Source: Nitrospirota bacterium
GTDB lineage: Bacteria; Nitrospirota; Thermodesulfovibrionia; JACRGW01
Direction: 5' to 3'
DNA length: 6,031 bases
NCBI GenBank assembly: GCA_016212195.1
Contig: JACRGW010000188.1
Coordinates: 1 to 6,031 of the forward strand
The notes under the pieces are model-generated. The model saw nothing but the letters and a program-made list of their open reading frames with translations. It had not been told where the DNA came from and made no database searches. Each line of letters opens with the position of its first letter. Position 1 is the stretch's first letter. The translations under genes were made by a program, and so were the position numbers. Shown here in pieces: positions 1-5,600 of the stretch.

Positions 1-5
1 TACAT

Positions 6-770
6 TCATAATCCTAGTATCCTGAGACCCTTACCATAATGTGAAGAATTCTTTATAGCCTTTGTCACAAAATCCTTAGCCCTCCGAACTGAATCCATTA
101 AAGAGTGTCCCGATGCAAGAGAGGCTGTGATAACTGCCGAATAAACGCAACCTGTTCCATGATAGGTACCTTTGATTTTCTCCCCCTTCATCTCGATAAA
201 TTTTCTTCCATCATAAAAGATATCTATCGCCTCTTTTTCGAGATGTCCTCCTGTGATAATAATTGCATGAGGGCCAAAGTCTTTAAGGGTCCTTGCTGCC
301 TCCTTCATCTCCTCAATACCTCTAATAGAAATCCCTGTAAGAACCGATGCCTCATCAATATTAGGGGTTACTATAGTAGCTAAGGGAAAGAGGTTTAATT
401 TAATGCCTTCTATAGCCCCTTCTTTTATTAAAGGGGTACCCGTAGAGGATTTGATTACTGGATCAACCACAATATTTTTTACCTTATAATCATTTAAAAC
501 TCTGGATATTACTTCTACAGTCTCAGAGCTGTATAGCATTCCGGTCTTTACCGCATCTACCTTCATACCAGACAATAAAGATGTTAGCTGTTTATTCACA
601 AACTCAGCAGGGACATCCAGAATTCCATACACACCTTCTGTATTCTGTGCTGTGAGGGCTGTAATAACAGCCATTCCATAAACTTCAAGGGCTGCAAATA
701 CCTTCAGGTCTGACTGTATTCCAGCACCACCGGATGGGTCAGAGCCTGCTATTGTAAGGGCATTAAGCAT
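6..770 (-). CDS. thiD: Hydroxymethylpyrimidine / phosphomethylpyrimidine kinase ThiD
   Basis: This is a complete 254-residue gene with ATG start and TGA stop. ThiD is a cytoplasmic ribokinase-fold enzyme that phosphorylates 4-amino-5-hydroxymethyl-2-methylpyrimidine twice, giving the pyrimidine diphosphate used by thiamine-phosphate synthase. Seen in the protein: the N-terminal glycine-rich substrate motif AGSDPSGGAGIQSD (8-21), ALTAQNT (38-44), VKTGML (74-79), VDPVIKSSTGTPL (102-114), TPNIDEASVLTG (135-146), ITGGHL (172-177), and the anion-hole/catalytic motif HGTGC (204-208) followed by SAVITA. Length is normal to slightly short at the C-terminus (about 255-270 is usual). The start fits the family (M-x-x-ALTIAGSD). 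An in-frame ATG 15 nt upstream is cut off by a TAG after three codons. No Shine-Dalgarno sequence precedes the start. No other thiamine gene is visible, and the gene diverges from smc. A pyridoxal kinase role is possible in this superfamily, but the motifs favour ThiD. Confidence 0.95.
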   Translation of the reverse strand: MLNALTIAGSDPSGGAGIQSDLKVFAALEVYGMAVITALTAQNTEGVYGILDVPAEFVNKQLTSLLSGMKVDAVKTGMLYSSETVEVISRVLNDYKVKNIVVDPVIKSSTGTPLIKEGAIEGIKLNLFPLATIVTPNIDEASVLTGISIRGIEEMKEAARTLKDFGPHAIIITGGHLEKEAIDIFYDGRKFIEMKGEKIKGTYHGTGCVYSAVITASLASGHSLMDSVRRAKDFVTKAIKNSSHYGKGLRILGL

Positions 771-775
771 AAACT

Positions 776-804
776 AAAATAACATATGAATTTATACAAC
801 TCAA
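776..804 (-). promoter_or_regulatory. Candidate sigma70-type promoter of thiD, possibly leaderless
   Basis: On the minus strand a -35-like TTGAGT (plus positions 799-804) is separated by 17 bp from a -10-like TATTTT (776-781). Each matches the consensus at four of six bases. The predicted transcription start falls at about 769-771, on the thiD ATG itself, which agrees with the lack of a ribosome binding site. This is inference from weak motifs, and transcription could also start farther upstream. Confidence 0.3.
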
Positions 805-809
805 GAATT

Positions 810-859
810 CCCCTTCCCTCTTCTTTATCCTCCCTTTAGTAAGGGTAAGGTGGATGGGG
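810..859. repeat. REP-like palindromic repeat with CCCC/GGGG ends
   Basis: The 50-bp segment begins CCCCTTCC (810-817) and ends GGATGGGG (852-859). These ends pair at seven of eight positions. At its centre is a perfect 5-bp hairpin, CCCTT (832-836) and AAGGG (841-845) around TAGT. On the minus strand it has the look of the CCC-rich, AAAGGGAG-centred intergenic repeats that are scattered in many Gram-negative genomes; I make that family link from memory. No T-run follows the hairpin on either strand, so it is not a standard intrinsic terminator. It lies between the divergent thiD and smc promoters. Confidence 0.5.
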
Positions 860-889
860 TAAAAAATACACTATATAGTAAAAAATATC

Positions 890-918
890 TTTACAACCAC
901 AAAGTTTTGTGGTATGAA
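890..918 (+). promoter_or_regulatory. Candidate sigma70-type promoter of smc
   Basis: TTTACA (890-895, five of six matches to TTGACA) is followed after exactly 17 bp by TATGAA (913-918, four of six matches to TATAAT). The start site would be near 925, giving a leader of about 125 nt that contains the palindromic repeat at 943-1014. The spacer is occupied by the palindrome at 896-913. This is the best plus-strand promoter I see upstream of smc, but it is judged by eye only. Confidence 0.35.
896..913. promoter_or_regulatory. 18-bp palindrome in the smc promoter spacer (possible operator)
   Basis: Half-sites ACCACAAA (896-903) and TTTGTGGT (906-913) are perfect inverted repeats around a 2-bp centre, GT. 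The palindrome starts immediately after the -35-like box, and its last base is the first base of the -10-like box, where a dimeric repressor would block RNA polymerase. As RNA it could form a 7-bp hairpin with an AGTT loop, but with no following U-run. I cannot assign it to a known regulator. A second perfect palindrome, ACTATATAGT (870-879), lies just upstream. Confidence 0.35.
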
Positions 919-942
919 TAATCTTAACTTGAATCACGCAAA

Positions 943-1014
943 TGTCATGCTGAACTTGTTTCAGCATCTCTAAATATTCACTTTTTGAGACCCTGAAACG
1001 AGTTCAGGGTGACA
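943..1014. repeat. Two-unit inverted REP-like repeat (double hairpin) upstream of smc
   Basis: Two 28-bp units lie head to head, at 943-970 and 987-1014, with a 16-bp spacer. The left unit and the reverse complement of the right match at 23 of 28 positions. Each unit also folds alone into a perfect 8-bp hairpin: ATGCTGAA/TTCAGCAT (947-954/960-967) and ACCCTGAA/TTCAGGGT (990-997/1003-1010). The TGTCA...TGACA ends and CTGAAC-TTG-TTTCAG core resemble dispersed repeats found between genes in many bacterial genomes (family link from memory). TTAACTTG (924-931) and CAAGTTAA (1013-1020) form a further 8-bp inverted pair around the element. Confidence 0.65.
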
Positions 1015-1040
1015 AGTTAATATGAGTTTAAATAACATTT

Positions 1041-1045
1041 GGAGG
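1041..1045 (+). promoter_or_regulatory. Shine-Dalgarno GGAGG that fixes the smc start
   Basis: GGAGG ends 5 nt before the ATG at 1051. A TTG at 1039 opens the same frame four codons earlier but overlaps this ribosome binding site. Bacterial SMC proteins usually begin right at the sequence M-R-F-E-K-I-E, so 1051 is the start. Confidence 0.85.
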
Positions 1046-1050
1046 AATCT

Positions 1051-4000
1051 ATGCGTTTTGAAAAAATAGAGATGATCGGGTTCAAGTCCTTTGCGGACAG
1101 GTCTGTTTTTTCTTTCCAGCCAGGTATCACAGCGATTATAGGACCCAATGGATGTGGAAAGAGCAATATTGTAGATGCCCTCAAATGGGTCCTCGGAGAA
1201 CTGAGTGCAAAGAACATGAGGGGTGATAGTATGGAAGATGTTATCTTTACCGGAAGTGAGGTAAGAAAAGCCACCGGGATGGCAGAGGTTACTTTATATC
1301 TTAAGGACCTGGGTGGTCAACTCCCACAAGGACTATCAGAATATGACGAAATCTCTATCACAAGAAGGCTCTATCGCTCAGGCGAAAGTGAATACCTTAT
1401 AAATAAAGTTCCCTGCCGTCTTAAGGATATAAGAGACCTCTTTCTTGATACAGGTCTTGAGGCTAAATCATATTCGATTATCGAGCAGGGAAAGATCGGA
1501 CATATACTTAACTCCAAGCCAATAGATAGGCGTTTTCTGATAGAGGAAACAGCAGGTGTTATGAAGTATAAGGCAAGAAGGGCTGAGGCATCACAGAAGC
1601 TCGAACTTGCAAGCCAGAATCTCCTGAGGATCAAGGATATAATTGGAGAAGTTGAACGCCAGATAAACTCCCTGAACAGACAGGTCAAGAAGGCTGAAAG
1701 GTATATGAGAATAAGAGAGGAGAAAAAGGATTTAGAACTCAGAATATTTTCATTCGATTACATGAAACTTGGCTCTGAACTTTCAGAGATAAATGGGAAA
1801 TTAGAGAGACTTACCGAAGATCTTAACATTGCGAGGGCTAAGATCTCAAAAGGGGAGACACAGATTGAGGAGAAGAGGATCAGGATATTAGAAATCGAAA
1901 AGGAGATCGAGTCACTTCAGGAAAAACTTCTTCTGACAGAAAAGAATATAGGCCAGAAGGAAAAGGAGATATCCCTTCTAAGAACTAACATCTCCACTAT
2001 GAAGGAGAAGGAAGAAAAGAATAAGAAAGAGATAGAAACACTAACCCTTGAAGAAGAAACTCTGAAGGATCAGTTAAAAGGTATAAAGGAAGAAGGGGAA
2101 AATTTAGAGCGAGAAATTAACAGAAAAAGAGAAGAATTATCCCAGAGAGAGGACAGACTCTCTATACTTGATAACGATATATCAACAACAGAGGGAACCC
2201 TTGAGGATGCGAAAAGGTCACTATTCGAGAAGGCTGCCCAGATTTCAGATATAAGGAACAGAATAACCCATATCGAAACCTTAAAAGAAGGCCTTTCTAA
2301 AAAGGAAAAGACAGGGGAAGCAGAGATAAAAGATATAGAGACAGAACTCTCAGCAAAAGAAGAAGACCTGAAAGAGAGTTCGGAAACACTTGAAGGACTG
2401 AGGAGGGAAAGGGAAGGGTTAGGGCAGGAGAGGAGAAAGACAGACGAAAATATTCATGAAAATGAAAAGATCCTCGCAAGTAAAGAAGAAGAGTTTATCA
2501 AGAAAAAAGAGACCCTGACAGAGAAGGCTGCAAGGTTGAGCTCTCTGAAAGAGGTAGAAGTAAGTTTTGAGTCTCTGAACCTGATTCAGGGTCAGGAGGG
2601 TATTAAAGCCCTTCTTGAGGAGAAAGGTAAGGGTCTGAATATCCATGGTCTGGTATCAGATATCATTGAGACATCACCTGAATATGAATTAGCCATAGAG
2701 GCAGTATTGGGGCAGAAACTCCAGTATATAGTCGTGGAGGATCACGAGACTATCTTTAATACAGTAAATCATCTCAAAGCAGAAAACTCCGGAAGGGGAA
2801 CTTTTATACCACTTGAACCGAGGATTGTCAGGGCTGAACCGATCAAAATAGACACAGAAGAAGGAGTTATAGGCGACGCATTGTATCTCATAAAGTACAG
2901 AGAAGGTTATCGAAAGGTTGTTGAATCCCTCCTCAGTGATACAGTTATCGTCAGTAATCTATCTACAGCACTGAACCTGTGGAGCCGTAATGGTATTCAG
3001 AAGACCTTTGTTACACTCGAAGGGGATGTGTTCGACCCATCAGGTACTGTTACAGGAGGGAGTCCTTCTCTCAATGGTGGAGGGATTCTTAGAAAGAAAA
3101 GAGAAACAAAAGAGCTCGAAGGAGAGGTGGAGGTCTTAAGAAAAGAGGTTATATACCTTGAAGAGGTTACTTTTATAACCTCAAAAGAATTAGAGACACT
3201 AAAGGCAACGGAGAGGGATCTAAGATTAAGGATTGAAGGGCTTGATAAAGACATTTTCACAATAGAAAAGGATATTGCAATCCTTCAGGGAGACAGGGAT
3301 AGACTTTTTAAGAGAACAGAAATCCTTAAGATAGAAGAGGAAGAAATCGAGAAGGAAACGAATGAGCGGGAAAGAGAACTCCTTAAATTGGGTAAGAACC
3401 TTAATGATATCCACAGGGAGAAAGAGTCGCTGGAAGGAACAATCAAAGACCTCAATGAGGAACTAAATGAAAAGAGGGATGGATTTGAAGACCTGAGGAC
3501 TGAACTTATGGATCTGAAGCTCGAGTTAGCTACACTTAAAGAGAAGGGAGACGGGAACATCAAAGAGAAAGAGAGATTCAGGGCATCCCTCGAAAAGGGA
3601 GGAAAAAGGATACAGGACTTAAGTGAAGAGATTGAAGAGATAAACAGGAGGGTATCAGATACGGAAGGAAGAATAAAAGAGGAGGAAGATACCCTTAATC
3701 TAATCCTTAAAGAAAGGGTTGACCATAGCGAGCAGATAACTAAGATGAAAGACCTCCAGACAGGCCTCTATGAGGAAATCTCTAACCTTGAAGAATCCCT
3801 GAGACGAGATAGAGAAGGGTTAGAATCAATCCAATCAGAGGAAGGCGAAGTTGAAGTGAAGAAGGCTGAACTCACCGTAAAGATCGAACATATAATACAA
3901 TCCCTTAAGAACAATTACAATAAAACAACCGAAGATCTCATATCAGAGTTCGGAGAATCAGAAATAGACAGAATAGATGCCGAGGAGAGATTGCTCCATC

Positions 4001-4644
4001 TCAAGGAAAGGCTTGAGGCACTGGGACCCGTGAACTTAGCAGCTATAGAAGAGTATAAGGAGCTTAAAGAAAGGTATGATTTTCTTACAGCCCAGCAGAC
4101 AGACCTCCTACAGTCTGTAGATTCTCTTAAAGAGGCCATAGCGAAAATAGACAGGACTACAGAAGAGAGGCTCAGGGAAGCCTTCAGACTTCTTAATGAA
4201 AGATTCCAGGAGGCCTTCAGAGCCCTCTTTGAAGGTGGAAAGGCAGCTCTGATCTTAGATGGTGGAGATATCCTGAATTCTGGCATAGAGATTATAGCCC
4301 AGCCACCTGGTAAGAAACTCCAGAACCTATCCCTTCTCTCAGGCGGGGAGAAGGCACTTACAGCCATAGCCCTTCTCTTCGCAAGTTTCCTTGTAAAGCC
4401 AAGCCCCTTATATCTCCTGGATGAAGTGGATGGGCCGCTCGATGATACAAATATAGACAGGTTTACATCAATACTTAAAGGTCTTTCCGAGAGAGCCCAG
4501 TTCATCGTAATAACCCATAACAAGAAGACTATGGAGTCTGCAGATGTCCTCTACGGTATAACAATGGAAGAACCTGGGATATCAAAGGTTATATCAGTGA
4601 GGCTTAACGGGGACAGAGAGCCTCAGTTGGCGTTGAAGGAATAG
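1051..4644 (+). CDS. smc: Chromosome partition / condensin ATPase SMC
   Basis: This is a complete 1197-residue SMC, the usual bacterial length (about 1170-1200). SMC homodimers join ScpA and ScpB to form the condensin that extrudes DNA loops and helps resolve sister chromosomes. Order of parts: N-terminal ATPase half with Walker A GPNGCGKS (31-38), R-loop Arg57 in the AKNMRGDSMEDVIF stretch, and Q-loop Gln146 in YSIIEQGK; a Lys/Glu-rich coiled coil (about 165-505); a hinge (about 511-680, with GRGTFIPLE and the Gly-rich GTVTGGSPSLNGGG); a returning coiled coil (about 682-1020); the conserved LGPVNLAAIEEYKELKERY; and the C-terminal ATPase half with signature LSGGE (1096-1100), Walker B PLYLLDE (1119-1125, catalytic Glu1125), D-loop DGPLDD, and switch His1156. 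All ATPase residues are present. The D-loop Gly1128 replaces the more usual Ala. Rad50/SbcC is excluded by the SMC hinge and the absence of a zinc hook. Neither ftsY nor scpAB is adjacent. No clear terminator follows. Confidence 0.98.
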   Translation: MRFEKIEMIGFKSFADRSVFSFQPGITAIIGPNGCGKSNIVDALKWVLGELSAKNMRGDSMEDVIFTGSEVRKATGMAEVTLYLKDLGGQLPQGLSEYDEISITRRLYRSGESEYLINKVPCRLKDIRDLFLDTGLEAKSYSIIEQGKIGHILNSKPIDRRFLIEETAGVMKYKARRAEASQKLELASQNLLRIKDIIGEVERQINSLNRQVKKAERYMRIREEKKDLELRIFSFDYMKLGSELSEINGKLERLTEDLNIARAKISKGETQIEEKRIRILEIEKEIESLQEKLLLTEKNIGQKEKEISLLRTNISTMKEKEEKNKKEIETLTLEEETLKDQLKGIKEEGENLEREINRKREELSQREDRLSILDNDISTTEGTLEDAKRSLFEKAAQISDIRNRITHIETLKEGLSKKEKTGEAEIKDIETELSAKEEDLKESSETLEGLRREREGLGQERRKTDENIHENEKILASKEEEFIKKKETLTEKAARLSSLKEVEVSFESLNLIQGQEGIKALLEEKGKGLNIHGLVSDIIETSPEYELAIEAVLGQKLQYIVVEDHETIFNTVNHLKAENSGRGTFIPLEPRIVRAEPIKIDTEEGVIGDALYLIKYREGYRKVVESLLSDTVIVSNLSTALNLWSRNGIQKTFVTLEGDVFDPSGTVTGGSPSLNGGGILRKKRETKELEGEVEVLRKEVIYLEEVTFITSKELETLKATERDLRLRIEGLDKDIFTIEKDIAILQGDRDRLFKRTEILKIEEEEIEKETNERERELLKLGKNLNDIHREKESLEGTIKDLNEELNEKRDGFEDLRTELMDLKLELATLKEKGDGNIKEKERFRASLEKGGKRIQDLSEEIEEINRRVSDTEGRIKEEEDTLNLILKERVDHSEQITKMKDLQTGLYEEISNLEESLRRDREGLESIQSEEGEVEVKKAELTVKIEHIIQSLKNNYNKTTEDLISEFGESEIDRIDAEERLLHLKERLEALGPVNLAAIEEYKELKERYDFLTAQQTDLLQSVDSLKEAIAKIDRTTEERLREAFRLLNERFQEAFRALFEGGKAALILDGGDILNSGIEIIAQPPGKKLQNLSLLSGGEKALTAIALLFASFLVKPSPLYLLDEVDGPLDDTNIDRFTSILKGLSERAQFIVITHNKKTMESADVLYGITMEEPGISKVISVRLNGDREPQLALKE

Positions 4645-4729
4645 GTATATTAGTTTTGCAAGATCACAGAAAGGTATACTCATAATTATCATCGAAGGAA
4701 TCGTATAACAAAAACTAAAATTATGTTGC

Positions 4730-4858
4730 TGCAATATAATCATTAAAATATCAATGTTATACTGCAAAATTTATGAGATATTCACGGTTTTAAGGAATAA
4801 ATTAATATCGAACTCTAATTTTGATATAAATACTCAAACAAATGTCGCAGCAGTATAA
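4730..4858. repeat. Three copies of a GCARTATAA motif, one inverted
   Basis: TGCAATATAA (4730-4739) and AGCAGTATAA (4849-4858) lie in the same direction, and TTATACTGCA (4757-4766) is inverted. The first and third copies extend to an 18-bp imperfect direct repeat (4723-4740 and 4842-4859, 14 of 18 identical). The first and second can pair as a hairpin of ten pairs, one of them a T-G wobble, with one mismatch. The second and third share a perfect 9-bp inverted repeat 84 bp apart. They may be binding sites or ends of a decayed small element; the function is unknown. Confidence 0.4.
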
Positions 4859-4894
4859 AATATAATGTTCTAATAATAACCATCAATTATTCCA

Positions 4895-4965
4895 ACCTGT
4901 AGAAACTGCGGACTTGCAGGTGAAAGACAAGTCTGGCATTGTCTGACTTATTTCTACCTTACCTG
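4895..4965. other. Foldable segment with competing stems, possible structured RNA
   Basis: GTAGAAA (4899-4905) and TTTCTAC (4951-4957) form a perfect 7-bp outer stem. Inside it CGGACTTG (4909-4916) pairs with CAAGTCTG (4928-4935), eight pairs including one G-U. Alternatives compete for the same bases: AGACAA/TTGTCT (4925-4930/4939-4944), AAGTC/GACTT (4929-4933/4945-4949) and ACCTG/CAGGT (4895-4899/4917-4921). It matches no riboswitch or small RNA that I recognise. Short stems arise by chance in AT-rich DNA, so the call is tentative. Confidence 0.25.
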
Positions 4966-4967
4966 AT

Positions 4968-4993
4968 ACTATTTGTAAAGAGACTATTTGTAA
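4968..4993. repeat. 11-bp direct repeat ACTATTTGTAA upstream of the hicBA promoter
   Basis: ACTATTTGTAA occurs exactly twice, at 4968-4978 and 4983-4993, with a 15-bp period. The CTATTT core recurs at 5021-5026 and 5043-5048, the last within the likely promoter. HicB antitoxins often repress their own operon, so these could be operator sites, although this HicB shows no clear DNA-binding domain. Confidence 0.35.
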
Positions 4994-5051
4994 TAATTAA
5001 AAGAGGAAAAATGGGAGCCTCTATTTTTATGTTTTGTATAGGCTATTTATG

Positions 5052-5077
5052 TGATATAATGAAGCTAATGGAGGTGA
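5052..5077 (+). promoter_or_regulatory. hicBA promoter (extended -10) and ribosome binding site
   Basis: TGATATAAT (5052-5060) is a perfect extended -10 element, TGN followed by TATAAT. No good -35 box lies at the right distance (TTTTGT or TTTGTA near 5032-5038), which extended -10 promoters tolerate. Transcription would start at about 5067, giving a leader of only about 17 nt that contains the strong Shine-Dalgarno GGAGGTGA (5070-5077), 6 nt before the hicB ATG. Confidence 0.6.
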
Positions 5078-5083
5078 ATTGAT

Positions 5084-5347
5084 ATGAATATATCTGTAAG
5101 GATTGAAATATTTAAAGAGGGGGATGTCTATGTAGCATTGTCGCCAGAGCTGAATGTCTCCAGTTTCGGTGAGACCATTGAAGATGCAAAAAGGTCTGTT
5201 AAAGACGCTATTGAGTCCTTCATTGAGGAATGTGAAAGGATGGGAACATTAGAAGATGTCTTAGAAGAATCTGGTTTTTCAAAAATCAATAACTCTTGGA
5301 GGCCAAGAAAACCTATTGCAGAAGAAGATCTTGCACTTGTCCTGTAA
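5084..5347 (+). CDS. hicB: HicB-family antitoxin
   Basis: This 87-residue protein is likely the antitoxin of a type II HicB-HicA pair: it binds HicA and blocks its RNA cleavage. Residues 1-50 follow the HicB/UPF0150 fold. A first strand (ISVRIEIF) is followed by GDVYVALSPELNVSSFGETIEDA, matching the family pattern of a Y-V-A strand, P-E-L, and a G-x-T-x-E-E-A turn, and then by helix KRSVKDAIESFIEECERMG. The C-terminal part (51-87) shows no obvious helix-turn-helix or ribbon-helix-helix domain, so autoregulation may rely on another surface or may be absent. The usual Pro-Gly-Cys after PEL is Asn-Val-Ser here. The start is set by GGAGGTGA 6 nt upstream and by an in-frame stop just before it. 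hicA follows after 4 nt. The order, antitoxin first, is the reverse of E. coli hicAB but common elsewhere. Confidence 0.85.
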   Translation: MNISVRIEIFKEGDVYVALSPELNVSSFGETIEDAKRSVKDAIESFIEECERMGTLEDVLEESGFSKINNSWRPRKPIAEEDLALVL

Positions 5348-5351
5348 TTAG

Positions 5352-5594
5352 ATGCCTGAGAGAAAAATTACTCCTACCCATTATGAAGTCCTTATAAGGA
5401 TCTTTGAACTTGATGGTTTTGTTGTCCAGAGGAAGAAAGGAGATCATATTATAATGACAAAGGCCGGTATAAAAAGGCCTATTGTGATAAAAAGCAGTCC
5501 GAGACTTGTCCCTGTGACCCACATTCGCACCAATATGACAACTGCAGGAATGACAAGAGAGCGTTTCTTTGAACTTTTAGAGAAAGTAAAATGA
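5352..5594 (+). CDS. hicA: HicA-family toxin (mRNA interferase)
   Basis: This 80-residue protein is the likely toxin partner of hicB. HicA proteins have a double-stranded-RNA-binding-like fold and cut mRNA using one conserved histidine. Seen here: helix TPTHYEVLIRIFELDGF (7-23); VVQRKKGDHIIMTK, with His32 in the place of the catalytic histidine; RPIVIKSSPRLVPV; and the C-terminal NMTTAGMTRERFFELL (61-76). The last two match a HicA subfamily that ends in a TAGM(T/S)R-x-x-(Y/F)F-x-LL motif. The residue before His32 is Asp31, where the family usually has Ser (GSH). That may tune activity, and I cannot say whether the toxin is active. The ATG lies 4 nt after the hicB stop with no ribosome binding site of its own, so translation is probably coupled to hicB. 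The stop is 6 nt from the stop of the convergent gene. Confidence 0.83.
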   Translation: MPERKITPTHYEVLIRIFELDGFVVQRKKGDHIIMTKAGIKRPIVIKSSPRLVPVTHIRTNMTTAGMTRERFFELLEKVK

Positions 5595-5600
5595 AATCAT

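Larger units (their letters stand above)
4645..5083. other. AT-rich intergenic region between smc and hicB
   Basis: These 439 bp hold no ORF with a recognisable product and are visibly richer in A and T than the flanking genes. From left to right I see no convincing smc terminator; three related GCARTATAA motifs (4730-4858); a foldable segment (4895-4965); an 11-bp direct repeat (4968-4993); a weak hairpin AGAGG/CCTCT (5002-5006/5018-5022) followed by ATTTTTATGTTTT, which could be a poor terminator; and the hicBA promoter. A 23-codon ORF (5011-5082) ends 1 nt before hicB. Parts of the region may be decayed mobile DNA, but I see no transposase remnant. Confidence 0.6.

Noticed and set aside
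105..383. 92-codon plus-strand frame within thiD
   Set aside because: It lies antisense to conserved thiD coding sequence and is Cys-rich without any domain; it is a shadow.
783..785. Upstream in-frame ATG for thiD
   Set aside because: It is followed two codons later by a TAG stop in the same frame.
1039..1050. TTG start giving SMC four extra residues
   Set aside because: The codon overlaps the GGAGG ribosome binding site, and the family starts at the ATG at 1051.
3915..4523. 202-codon open frame on the minus strand inside smc
   Set aside because: It is antisense to the highly conserved SMC C-terminal ATPase region, its Ser/Leu/Arg-rich composition is typical of a reverse-frame shadow, and it has no recognisable motif.
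5002..5028. Intrinsic terminator before hicB (AGAGG/CCTCT then ATTTTTATGTTTT)
   Set aside because: The stem is only 5 bp with an 11-nt loop, and the T-run is interrupted; too weak to call as a terminator.
4645..5083. CRISPR array, tRNA or transposase remnant in the AT-rich gap
   Set aside because: There are no regularly spaced repeats with unique spacers, no cloverleaf or TTCRA-type T-arm, and no coding trace of a transposase.
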